This document shows, piece by piece, positions 54,326 through 61,873 of a stretch of DNA of 61,873 bases. Where the stretch lies: NCBI GenBank assembly GCA_937957685.1, contig CALGAO010000056.1, forward strand, positions 1 through 61,873, read 5' to 3'. The number at the start of each line of letters is the position of its first letter. Position 1 is the first letter of the stretch. The position numbers and the translations under genes are program-made. The notes beneath the pieces are model-generated. The model searched no databases and was not told the DNA's origin. It worked only from the letters and a program-made list of their open reading frames with translations. The DNA is from an uncultured Paenibacillaceae bacterium (GTDB lineage: Bacteria; Bacillota; Bacilli; Paenibacillales; DA-C8).

Positions 54326-55810
54326 ATGGGAAAACCTACAGGATTTATGGAATATAGCCGCGTACTTCCCGCTGACCGCGATCCGCTGACACGCGTGAAG
54401 GATTGGCAGGAGTTCCACACCCATTTGGACGAAGAACAGCTGCGCCTGCAGGGGGCGCGCTGCATGGACTGCGGCATCCCGTTCTGCCAGACAGGGCAGA
54501 TGCTGAACGGTGCGGTGGTGGGCTGTCCGATCCACAACCTGATTCCGGAGTGGAACGACCTGGTCTATCGCGGCAGGTGGAAAGAGGCGCTGGAGAGGCT
54601 CGAGAAGACGAATAACTTCCCCGAGTTTACAGGTCGCGTCTGCCCGGCTCCATGCGAGGGTTCTTGCACGGCTGGCCTGAACGGCTCGCCGATCACGATC
54701 AAGCAGATCGAGTTCGAGATCGTGGAGCGCGGCTTCAAGGAAGGCTGGATCCAGCCTCGTCCGCCTAAGGTGCGCACCGGCAAGAAGGTGGCAATCGTCG
54801 GCTCCGGCCCTGCCGGATTGGCTGCGGCGGCGCAGCTGAACAAGGCGGGCCACACGGTGACGGTGTTCGAGCGCGATGACCGCATCGGCGGGCTGCTGAT
54901 GTACGGAATCCCGAACATGAAGCTGGATAAGCGGAAGATCGTGCAGCGGCGCGTCGATCTGCTCGAGGCGGAAGGCATCCGGTTCGTCACGGGCACCGAG
55001 ATCGGCAGGGATATCCCGGCAGAGCAGCTCGTGAAGGAATATGATGCGGTCGTGCTCTGCACCGGCGCCACGAAGCCGCGCGATCTGCAGATCGAAGGCC
55101 GCGGGCTGAAGGGCATCCACTTCGCGATGGAGTATCTGACGAAGAGCACCAAGGATCTGCTCGGCTCCGGATACGCGGATGAGCCGATCTCGGCGAAGGG
55201 CAAGGACGTGATCATCATCGGCGGCGGGGACACCGGCACCGACTGCGTGGCGACGGCGATCCGTCAGGGCTGCGCCAGCGTGACGCAGTTCCAGCACAAC
55301 AAGAGCAACCCGCCGGAACGCACGGCGGACAATCCGTGGCCGCTGTTCCCGAGGGTGTACACGGTGGATTACGGCCAGGAAGAAGCGCGTTCGATCTTCG
55401 GCCATGATCCGCGCAGCTTCTCGACCTCGACGGTGAAGTTCGTCGGCGACGAGAACGGCCATGTGAAAGAGCTGCACACGGTGCAGATCGAGTTCGAGTA
55501 CATCGACGGCAAGCGGATCGCAAGGCCGATCCCGGGCACGGAGAAGGTATGGCCGGCGCAGCTCGTGCTGCTCGCCATGGGCTTCCTCGGACCGGAGGAT
55601 ACGATCCTGAGCGAGCTGAACATCGAGCGCGACGAGCGCTCGAACGTGAAGGCCGAGTACGGCAAGTACGCGACCAATATCCCGGGCGTGTTCGCTGCCG
55701 GCGACAATCGCCGCGGACAGAGCCTCGTCGTCTGGGCGATCAACGAAGGCCGAGGCGCGGCTCGTGCAGTGGACGAATACCTGATGGGCTCAACGGAGCT
55801 GCCCTATTGA
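54326..55810 (+). CDS. gltD: Glutamate synthase small subunit
   Basis: A 494-residue NADPH-dependent flavoprotein that supplies electrons to GltB. The N-terminal domain carries cysteines for 4Fe-4S clusters (CMDCGIPFCQ, CPAPCEGSC). The FAD site is IVGSGPAGLAAA and the NADPH site IIGGGDTGTDC; GVFAAGDNRRGQSLVVWA near the C-terminus is the usual closing FAD motif. Start ATG 54326 follows TGTGGAGG. The 201-base gap after gltB contains no gene, promoter pair or terminator that I can recognise, so both subunits are probably on one transcript. Confidence 0.97.
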   Translation: MGKPTGFMEYSRVLPADRDPLTRVKDWQEFHTHLDEEQLRLQGARCMDCGIPFCQTGQMLNGAVVGCPIHNLIPEWNDLVYRGRWKEALERLEKTNNFPEFTGRVCPAPCEGSCTAGLNGSPITIKQIEFEIVERGFKEGWIQPRPPKVRTGKKVAIVGSGPAGLAAAAQLNKAGHTVTVFERDDRIGGLLMYGIPNMKLDKRKIVQRRVDLLEAEGIRFVTGTEIGRDIPAEQLVKEYDAVVLCTGATKPRDLQIEGRGLKGIHFAMEYLTKSTKDLLGSGYADEPISAKGKDVIIIGGGDTGTDCVATAIRQGCASVTQFQHNKSNPPERTADNPWPLFPRVYTVDYGQEEARSIFGHDPRSFSTSTVKFVGDENGHVKELHTVQIEFEYIDGKRIARPIPGTEKVWPAQLVLLAMGFLGPEDTILSELNIERDERSNVKAEYGKYATNIPGVFAAGDNRRGQSLVVWAINEGRGAARAVDEYLMGSTELPY

Positions 55811-55826
55811 TCGGAATATGCTGTGC

Positions 55827-55883
55827 CAGCGGGCGGAGCGCCTGCATGCAGAATCCATCTGCTTGCGGATGCTCCGCTCGCTG
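55827..55883 (+). terminator. Large inverted repeat after gltD
   Basis: CAGCGGGCGGAGC (55827-55839) and GCTCCGCTCGCTG (55871-55883) can form a long GC-rich stem (one mismatch) 16 bases after gltD. No T tract follows; role as a transcript end is likely but not proven. Confidence 0.45.
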
Positions 55884-55938
55884 CGTTTGATGCCGCGAGC
55901 CGAAACCATCCGCTTGCAGACGACCCCGCGAAATGAAA

Positions 55939-55964
55939 ACACTCGACCCTGAAGGGTCGAGTGT
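55939..55964 (-). terminator. Terminator of the second bactofilin gene
   Basis: ACACTCGACCCT and AGGGTCGAGTGT form a perfect 12-base-pair hairpin. On the minus strand it is followed by TTTTCATTT. It lies 38 bases past the bactofilin stop. Confidence 0.8.
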
Positions 55965-56002
55965 GGATCGAACCTGATCGGTTGCTCGTTCATGCGCTGG
56001 TC

Positions 56003-56398
56003 TTACTGCCCTTGTGCCTCGGGGAGCTCCTGTCGTTTCCGGGCCTGCTCCCCTGCCGCGGCCGACATCATGCTGGTGCCGGAGAAGACGGCCCCTTCCT
56101 CGATGGACAGGGAGGCGGAGGATACATTGCCGAACAGCTTCCCGGTTGAGGTGATCGCGAGCTTGCCGGAGGCGATCACATCGCCTTCAACTTTGCCGGC
56201 GATGATGACGTTGCGCGCGTGTATATTGGCCTCGATGACGGCCTTCTCCCCAATGGTCAGATCCCCGTCGCACCGGATCTCGCCGATGATCTTGCCTTCG
56301 ATCCGCATGCTGGCCTGGGAACGGATCGTGCCTTCGGTGACGGTGTGTTCACCGAGCAGGGTGTCTGTCTTGGACACGTTGACCTTGCTTTTGAACAT
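56003..56398 (-). CDS. Bactofilin family protein (second copy)
   Basis: A 131-residue bactofilin, paralogous to 45842-46252. The beta-helix core shows LLGEHTVTEGTIRSQ, RIEGKIIGEIRCDGDL and KLAITSTGKLFGNVS, with conserved glycine spacing. The C-terminal tail is Ala/Gln/Glu-rich. ATG 56398 is taken as the start (AGAGG eleven bases upstream); a GTG at 56407 is too close to that site. It follows the second M23 peptidase gene after 149 bases and ends at a strong terminator, so the peptidase-bactofilin order is the same as in the first module but less tightly coupled. Confidence 0.9.
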   Translation of the reverse strand: MFKSKVNVSKTDTLLGEHTVTEGTIRSQASMRIEGKIIGEIRCDGDLTIGEKAVIEANIHARNVIIAGKVEGDVIASGKLAITSTGKLFGNVSSASLSIEEGAVFSGTSMMSAAAGEQARKRQELPEAQGQ

Positions 56399-56547
56399 CC
56401 TGTACACATCCTCTTGTCAGATATGCGGTTGAGCGCGATGGCGTGCGATAAGCGCGCTGAAGGGGCGAGTGACCATTTGTCTCACCCGTATATTCACTCC
56501 AAATATGCAGACAGACCCATCTGCAATCCCTCGTCGCACCGAAGCGA

Positions 56548-57660
56548 CTAAGGCAGATAGGTCTTCGGATTCACAGCCGTGCCGTTCAGATACACCTCAT
56601 AATGCAGGTGCGGGCCGGTGCTTCTGCCGGTGGAACCGAGGTTGCCGATGAGGTCGCCCTTCTCCACGACATCGCCGACATTGACCAGCCGCTTGGAGAG
56701 GTGGGCGTAAACCGTTCGCACCCCGCCTGTGTGATCGACGACGATGTGATGGCCCAGCGATCGGTCGTAGCTGGATTCGATCACCTTGCCGTCCGCCGTG
56801 ACATAGACCGGATCTCCCTTCTTGCCGCCGATGTCGATGCCCGAATGATAGCTGAGGCGTCGCGTGAACGGATCCCGACGGTATCCGAAGGTGGATGTGA
56901 TCTTCTGGGAGGTCGTCGGCCAGATCGAGGGCGTGATGCGCAGCTTGTGCTGATACTCGATCGCCAGATTCCGGGCTTCCTCCAGCTCGGTCTTCAACTC
57001 ATCCATCTTCCGGGAGAGCCACTCAAGTTCAGCCAGGGTGTCCTGCGCAAGCGAGAGCACCTCGTCGGCGGTGACGCGGTTGTAGGAGCCTCCCTGACCA
57101 TTGGCGACGTCATACGGATACAGGTAGCTCATCAGCATATCCCGAAGCAACGCCTTCTTGTCCGCCGCTGTCGTCTCATCCTCATCTTCATCCAGGTAAG
57201 CTGACGCATGCGATCCGGACAGTGAAGCGGCTGTTACTGGACCTTTGGTCCCAGACAGCGCGACGATCGTGTCAGGGTCGGCGGCAGAGGTCGACTCGCC
57301 GTTGATGATCCTGATCTGATCGCCGAGATCCTGCAATTCGTTCAGCTTCTCCTGGATCAGTTCGGTCTGGTTCGTCAGATTCACGATGTCGGACATCAGC
57401 TTCTCGATGGTCTGGTCCTTCTCCTGAAGGATGGAGTAGTGCTCGATATTCTCTTCCTGCAATTGGATCTCCAGATTCCGGCTCTGGGAGTAGGATTCCG
57501 TATACAGCTGATACAGGATATAGATCGCCGCAGCGGAGAGCAGGAGAATGATCGGGATCAGATACAGGACGAAGCTGCGCAAGCTGAACCGGATCACCGA
57601 TTGATTGGCTTCACGGATGACCATGAAGGTCAGCTTCTTGGTCCCCCAATTAAGCTTCAT
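56548..57660 (-). CDS. M23 family metallopeptidase, membrane-anchored (second copy)
   Basis: A 370-residue LytM-type endopeptidase. One transmembrane helix (about 28-50) follows a basic N-terminus, a coiled coil spans about 58-115 and 205-245, and the catalytic domain occupies about 255-368: GYRRDPFTRR, zinc ligands in YHSGIDIGG and GPHLHYEV, and GNLGSTGRSTG. Compared with the first copy it is longer in the stalk. AGAGAGG lies upstream of ATG 57660. Together with the following bactofilin it forms a second cell-wall-shaping module in the window. Confidence 0.93.
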   Translation of the reverse strand: MKLNWGTKKLTFMVIREANQSVIRFSLRSFVLYLIPIILLLSAAAIYILYQLYTESYSQSRNLEIQLQEENIEHYSILQEKDQTIEKLMSDIVNLTNQTELIQEKLNELQDLGDQIRIINGESTSAADPDTIVALSGTKGPVTAASLSGSHASAYLDEDEDETTAADKKALLRDMLMSYLYPYDVANGQGGSYNRVTADEVLSLAQDTLAELEWLSRKMDELKTELEEARNLAIEYQHKLRITPSIWPTTSQKITSTFGYRRDPFTRRLSYHSGIDIGGKKGDPVYVTADGKVIESSYDRSLGHHIVVDHTGGVRTVYAHLSKRLVNVGDVVEKGDLIGNLGSTGRSTGPHLHYEVYLNGTAVNPKTYLP

Positions 57661-57893
57661 TACCTAACCTCTCTATAACTATGTAAATGAAAAATTAATG
57701 CAAAAGACTCAGTCCACAGAATCATAAGTCTTACTATTCTCCAAAAAATCAAAAAACCCTTCCGTAAAATCAAAATTTCTTCCAATGAAATTTCATCAGT
57801 ATATTTGGACTTCCAACATGTCATGCTAGATGTTGCTATGGAAATGAATGTCACTGCCGGTTCAAGGAAATGCAATGACGGGAGGACGAATGT

Positions 57894-59321
57894 TTGACCT
57901 GGTTATCATTCCTGCTGCTTGTCTTCATCCTGCACATCTTGATCATCCTGCTGCGAGAATCCGGGGAGCCCAGGAAGCTGACCGCATGGCTGCTGCTCGC
58001 GTTCATGTTTCCCTATGTCGCCATCCTCGCCTATTGGATCGCCGAGCATGACTATGGAGCGAGGCGCATGTCCCGTCTGATCAGGAAGGAGTTTAACGGC
58101 TTGCCCGTGCTCCTGGCGCCTTCGGATCCTTGGCGGACGGAGGCGGAGCGACTGAGAGGTTACGGCAAGTTGCGTCAAATGATCGGGCGAATATCCGTTT
58201 ATCCGCCGTGTGAGGCGAAGAGCGCCAGGATTTATTCGGAGGCGGGGGAGTTTTATCGGGATCTGCTGGAGGATATGGGGCGGGCGGAGGAGCATATTCA
58301 TGTGCAGTTTTATATTTTCCGCGATGACGGGATCGGTCGGCAGGTGATGGAACTGCTCAAGGCCAAGGCGGCACAGGGCGTGGAGGTCAGGATGATCCTC
58401 GACGGCATCGGCAGCCTTCGCTTCCCGCGCGCAAGGCTCAGCGAACTGACCGGAAGCGGAGTGCAGGTCCATATCTTCCTGCCGACGATGATGTCGATCC
58501 TTCACAAGCGCATCAATTATCGCAACCATCGCAAGATCGTCGTCTGTGACGGGAGGTGCGGGTATTTCGGCGGGATGAACATCGGGGACGAGCATCGGGG
58601 CCTGGACGAGAGGATCGGACCATGGCGCGACACGCAGCTGCGAATCGAGGGAGAGGCGGTCTATGCGCTGCAGCATACGTTCCTGCGGGATTGGCGGCTC
58701 GTGTCCGGCGAGGACCTGTCCAGCCAGGTGAAGTATTACCCGCGAGGCAACGGGGAGGCAGAAGATCACGGGCGAACCATCCTGCAGCTCATCCCCAGCG
58801 GACCCGATCAGGCGGAACAGGCGATGTTCGCGCTGTTCTATGGCATGCTGTCCGTTGCTGCGAGCCGGATCTATATCACGACGCCGTATTTCGTTCCGGA
58901 GGAGAGCATCATGATGGCGCTCAAGGCAGCCGCGCAGAGCGGACTGGATGTTCGGCTCCTCATCCCGGGCGTCTCCGATACGCGGCTCGCCAAGCTGGCG
59001 ACGCTCGCCCACATCGAGGAACTGCTCGCGGCAGGGGTGCGCGTGTACGAGTATCAGCGGGGATTCATTCACGCGAAGTCCGTCATCATCGATTCGCGGA
59101 TCGCGACCGTCGGGACGGCGAACATGGATATGCGCAGCTTCTTCAGCAACTTCGAGCTGAACGCCCTGATCTATACGCGGTCGGTCGTCGAGGAACTGGA
59201 GAGGCAGTTCATGAATGATCTTCGTTGCAGCAAGGAGATGACCGATGAACGCTTCAGACGTCGGACAAGATGGGAGAAAGCTTTGGAGGCGGGAGCGCGC
59301 ATGCTGTCACCATTTTTCTGA
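57894..59321 (+). CDS. cls: Cardiolipin synthase (phospholipase D family)
   Basis: A 475-residue membrane enzyme that joins two phosphatidylglycerol molecules into cardiolipin. Two transmembrane helices lie at about 3-20 and 30-50. Both HKD active-site motifs are complete: H212-K214-D219 in NHRKIVVCDG with GGMNIGDE, and H393-K395-D400 in IHAKSVIID with GTANMDMRSF. The start is TTG 57894, eight bases after GGGAGG; ATG 57889 is in another frame. Length fits the family (~480). The gene stands alone after an AT-rich 233-base gap in which I see no gene. Confidence 0.95.
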   Translation: MTWLSFLLLVFILHILIILLRESGEPRKLTAWLLLAFMFPYVAILAYWIAEHDYGARRMSRLIRKEFNGLPVLLAPSDPWRTEAERLRGYGKLRQMIGRISVYPPCEAKSARIYSEAGEFYRDLLEDMGRAEEHIHVQFYIFRDDGIGRQVMELLKAKAAQGVEVRMILDGIGSLRFPRARLSELTGSGVQVHIFLPTMMSILHKRINYRNHRKIVVCDGRCGYFGGMNIGDEHRGLDERIGPWRDTQLRIEGEAVYALQHTFLRDWRLVSGEDLSSQVKYYPRGNGEAEDHGRTILQLIPSGPDQAEQAMFALFYGMLSVAASRIYITTPYFVPEESIMMALKAAAQSGLDVRLLIPGVSDTRLAKLATLAHIEELLAAGVRVYEYQRGFIHAKSVIIDSRIATVGTANMDMRSFFSNFELNALIYTRSVVEELERQFMNDLRCSKEMTDERFRRRTRWEKALEAGARMLSPFF

Positions 59322-59472
59322 GCGGGAGGGGACGGCCGCTGACCTCGGAATGGGTTGCGGGAAAGGGCGCTTTTGGCCTGAACCGGGTGAAGCTGCGGTG
59401 GTTGCGGGGAAGGTGCGGGCAGTTGCCGGTGGAGGGCAGATTTCCCTTCGCGGGCGAGTCAAGCTGCCAGGG

Positions 59473-60384
59473 CTATGGCCTCGCAGGGCCGCGCCTGGAC
59501 CGGGAGATAAAGTCCAGCGCATGATCGAGATTCTGCGGCGGCACCTGTTGGATCAGGTCGCCCACACGATCGAGGCGAGGCTGGATATTGAGCAGGTTGT
59601 AGCGGGCGGGATGGTCCAGTGACCGGCATTCCTCCCAGGTGAGCGGAGTGGACAGCGGAGCTCCGGGACGCGCGCGCGGCGTGTAAGGAGCGGACAGCGT
59701 CTTCCCGTGCCAATGCTGCAGGTAGTCGAAGTAGATCCGGTCGCCTCGATGCTTCTTGAGCCGCTCCAGCGTGAACAGCTCGGGATAGCGCTGGGTGACG
59801 TATTCGCCAAGGAAGCGGCCGATCATCCTGAGCTGCTCGAAGGTGTAGCGCGGCTCGATCGGCACATAGATCTGCACGCCGGTGGCGCCGGAGGTTTTCG
59901 GCACCGATTCGATGCCGATGGCGCGCAGGGCCTGGCCGACGAGCCAGGCGGCATGGCCGATGCGCGGTTCCGCTTCGCGTGAGGGATCGAGGTCGATCAG
60001 CCACTCCACCGGCCGGTCGCTGCCGACATAATGGAGCGAAGGATGAAACTCGAGGCAGGCGAGATTCCCCAGCCAGAGCAGTGTGGGGAGATTGTCGGCG
60101 ACCACGTAGCGGATGCCGTTCAGCTGTTCGGTGCGCACGAAGTCCGGCGTTGGCTCGGGGGCATTTTTCTGGTAGAAGGATTTGTCCCCGACCCCGTGCG
60201 GCCAGCGGATCGTCGTCAGATAGCGATTGCGGCAATAGGTCAGGAGGTACGGCGAGAGCTTGATCAGGCACTCCAGATACTGCAGCTTCGTCAGCCCGAT
60301 GTCCGGCCACAGCGGCTTGTCCGGGTTGGTGATCGTGATCTCGTGACCGTCCACGACGACGGTTCCCTGGATACCTGCGGGCAT
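59473..60384 (-). CDS. ligD: LigD-type polymerase/primase domain protein
   Basis: A 303-residue stand-alone polymerase of the archaeo-eukaryotic primase fold, as in the PolDom of LigD. It fills gaps at double-strand breaks in non-homologous end joining. Visible: TNPDKPLWPDIGLTK at the N-terminus, YQKNAPEPTPDFV, the metal-binding EWLIDLDPS (DxD) and the KTSGATGVQIYVP motif, in which the position often occupied by His is Gln. ATG 60384 is nine bases after AGGAGG; ATG 60393 touches the site. It follows the ligase gene by 75 bases. In many bacteria the domains are one protein; here they are separate. Confidence 0.92.
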   Translation of the reverse strand: MPAGIQGTVVVDGHEITITNPDKPLWPDIGLTKLQYLECLIKLSPYLLTYCRNRYLTTIRWPHGVGDKSFYQKNAPEPTPDFVRTEQLNGIRYVVADNLPTLLWLGNLACLEFHPSLHYVGSDRPVEWLIDLDPSREAEPRIGHAAWLVGQALRAIGIESVPKTSGATGVQIYVPIEPRYTFEQLRMIGRFLGEYVTQRYPELFTLERLKKHRGDRIYFDYLQHWHGKTLSAPYTPRARPGAPLSTPLTWEECRSLDHPARYNLLNIQPRLDRVGDLIQQVPPQNLDHALDFISRSRRGPARP

Positions 60385-60458
60385 AGGGATCATCCTCCTT
60401 CAGGAAACTTGCGGCTGGACGCCCGGGCTGCGATCCATGCGCCGCGAGCAAGGCCCGG

Positions 60459-61394
60459 CTACCGCACGGTCGGCAGGCGGAAGTCCATCAGCTTCGGGTG
60501 GCGAAGCAGCCCGGCCGCCGTTATCTCCAGGCCGGTGACGCGACAGGAGAAAGGACGGTTCAGCCAGACGAGCCGTTCGCGCGCAAGCTCTGCGGGCAGG
60601 GACGCAAACGGCATGGGAGCCCCGCCGTATTGCTCCGCATATCGCAGCAGCATCTGCTTGTCCCGATCGCTTAATCCCAGGGATACGCGCCCGAGGTAGC
60701 CATGCTCGTTCATCATCACCATGCTCGCCGGCTGGCCGCTCCGCATGACGATGCCCACGATGGACACGTCCAGCAACAGGGCCGTTTTCTTCTTGTACCA
60801 GTCCGAGTGTTTCTTGCCTGAACGGTACGGGCTGGTCAGCCGTTTCGCCACGACGCCTTCCCAGTCGTGCTCCTCCACCCAGCGCCACAACGCCTCTCCG
60901 TCCGTGAACAGATCGCTGACGAACAGGCTCGGCTTGCGCTCCGGCAACAGTCCGGACAATCTGCGGTGCCGTTCCAGGTAGGGCAGGCTGCGCAGGTCCT
61001 CGCCGTCGATGTACAGGATGTCGAAGAGCACGTAGGCGGCCGGCCAGCGCTGGCGAACGATCCGACTTGCCTGCGAACGCTCGCGCTGCAGGACCAGTTG
61101 GAAGACGGGACGTTGCAGCTGCGGGTCGAAGACGACCGCTTCGCCGTCCAGCACGAGACCGCCCCGACGGACTTCTGCGGGCAGATGCTCCTGAAGCAGC
61201 GCGACGATCTCCGGGTAGACGTCATTTTTGCCCAGCATCTTACGGGAGTAAAGATGGACCGAGCCGCTCATGTCGATGTGGCTGATGATCCTGACGCCAT
61301 CCCATTTCAGCTGGTAGCCCCATTCCTCGCCAGTCGGCAGCCGTTCACAGCGGATCGGCGTCATCGGCTCAAGAGGCAGGATGCTGCTCGTCAT
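60459..61394 (-). CDS. ligD: ATP-dependent DNA ligase (LigD-type)
   Basis: A 311-residue ATP-dependent DNA ligase for double-strand break repair. The nucleotidyltransferase motif I is YQLKWDGVR with the adenylated Lys30; motif III is VLDGEAVVF, motif IV EGVVAKR and motif V KKKTALLLDV. The C-terminal OB-fold domain is present in shortened form (about 210-311). Its ATG 61394 overlaps the Ku stop (ATGA), so the two products are coupled. The polymerase gene follows. The Ku-ligase-polymerase order supports non-homologous end joining, used mainly by spores. Confidence 0.93.
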   Translation of the reverse strand: MTSSILPLEPMTPIRCERLPTGEEWGYQLKWDGVRIISHIDMSGSVHLYSRKMLGKNDVYPEIVALLQEHLPAEVRRGGLVLDGEAVVFDPQLQRPVFQLVLQRERSQASRIVRQRWPAAYVLFDILYIDGEDLRSLPYLERHRRLSGLLPERKPSLFVSDLFTDGEALWRWVEEHDWEGVVAKRLTSPYRSGKKHSDWYKKKTALLLDVSIVGIVMRSGQPASMVMMNEHGYLGRVSLGLSDRDKQMLLRYAEQYGGAPMPFASLPAELARERLVWLNRPFSCRVTGLEITAAGLLRHPKLMDFRLPTVR

Positions 61395-61873
61395 GACGTG
61401 ACTTTGTCTGCTGCTTTCTTGCGGGTGGATCGGCCTTTGGCCGTTTTCTTGGTCGCAGCGCCGGCGGGCTCGTTAGCGGTGCCCGGATCAGCGGCAGCCA
61501 CGGGATCGAGCTTCGGCTTGACCGCCTCCAGACTGGCCTGCAAGGCGGCCATCAGGTCGACCACATTCGTCTGAGGCGCCTCGGGCGCAACCTTGAACTC
61601 CTCGCCCTTCATCTTGGTCTCGATGAGCTGCATCAGCTGTTCACGATAGTCGTCGTGGTACTTGCCCGGATCGAAGGGAGTGGTCAGCTGCTCGATCAGC
61701 ATCTCCGCCATCGCCAGCTCCTTCTCCGATACCTCGACCCGCTCGGGCAGGTTCGGCACCTGCTGCACGGGGCGTATCTCGTCCGGATAGAAGATCGTCT
61801 CCATGGCGATGCATCCGTCGATGATGCGGATCGCCGCCAGCGTCGTCTTGCTGCGCATCGTCACCTTGGCGAT
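61391..61873 (-). CDS. ku: Ku protein, C-terminal part (cut by window edge)
   Basis: Only the last ~160 codons are in the window; the reading frame continues past 61873. The sequence matches bacterial Ku: TMRSKTTLAAIR, ETIFYPDEIRP, ELAMAEMLIEQL, DYREQLMQLIETKMKGEE. The C-terminal tail is rich in Lys, Ala and Thr (KKTAKGRSTRKKAADK), a DNA-binding extension common in Ku of this group. Ku binds broken DNA ends and recruits the ligase encoded next. The ATG inside the frame near 61864 is not the real start. Confidence 0.95.
   Translation of the reverse strand: MAKVTMRSKTTLAAIRIIDGCIAMETIFYPDEIRPVQQVPNLPERVEVSEKELAMAEMLIEQLTTPFDPGKYHDDYREQLMQLIETKMKGEEFKVAPEAPQTNVVDLMAALQASLEAVKPKLDPVAAADPGTANEPAGAATKKTAKGRSTRKKAADKVTS

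Noticed and set aside
57661..57893. Small minus-strand open frame in the AT-rich gap before cls
   Set aside because: Its sequence matches no family I know and there is no ribosome binding site; probably non-coding.

Overview
The window looks like chromosomal DNA from a GC-rich, spore-forming member of the Paenibacillaceae (Paenibacillus, Cohnella or a close relative). The evidence is the gene content: S-layer-homology (SLH) surface proteins, a YheC/YheD spore-coat ATP-grasp protein, a YjcZ-like tiny membrane protein, CcpN with its YqfL partner, AraNPQ/EgsA/AbfA, a YesM/YesN sensor pair and a spore-type Ku/LigD repair set. Ribosome binding sites are strong (AGGAGG type) and several starts are TTG or GTG. 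I saw no rRNA, tRNA, CRISPR array, prophage or insertion sequence.

Layout. 1-4.5 kb: a small unknown gene, an SLH-CAP secreted protein, a coat ATP-grasp protein and an esterase-like hydrolase. 4.6-13.5 kb (minus strand): a continuous rhaEW-rhaA-rhaB-deoR-lutABC block that can carry L-rhamnose to dihydroxyacetone phosphate and L-lactate, and then L-lactate to pyruvate. 13.7-18 kb: a divergent three-gene ABC-2 exporter and an NCS2 nucleobase permease. 18-20.7 kb: ccpN-yqfL-glpX, a gluconeogenesis control and enzyme cluster. 20.9-31.9 kb: an arabinoside region with egsA, a divergent ArsR-type regulator, the GH51 arabinofuranosidase abfA, the araNPQ importer and the yesNM two-component system. 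Its promoters carry legible operators: a repeated TATATTA/TAATATA inverted repeat, a cre box, and 21-bp-spaced direct repeats ahead of araN. 32-36 kb: manA, a membrane-anchored alpha/beta hydrolase and a nucleoside phosphorylase.

36.3-44.8 kb is the most unusual part. It is a three-gene surface operon encoding an SLH protein, a MucBP/PKD protein and a 1,665-residue secreted protein. I read the large protein as two degenerate von Willebrand A (vWA) folds, each split by an inserted beta-propeller-like stretch, followed by PKD-type repeats. The operon has a clear promoter and then an intrinsic terminator inside its untranslated leader.

45-59 kb: a GDSL esterase, two copies of an M23 peptidase-bactofilin module, two repetitive proteins likely to belong to the spore, a VTT-family membrane protein, gltBD with a TnrA/GlnR-like box, and a cardiolipin synthase. 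59.4 kb to the end: a split NHEJ set in the order Ku (cut by the window edge), ATP-dependent ligase, LigD-type polymerase.
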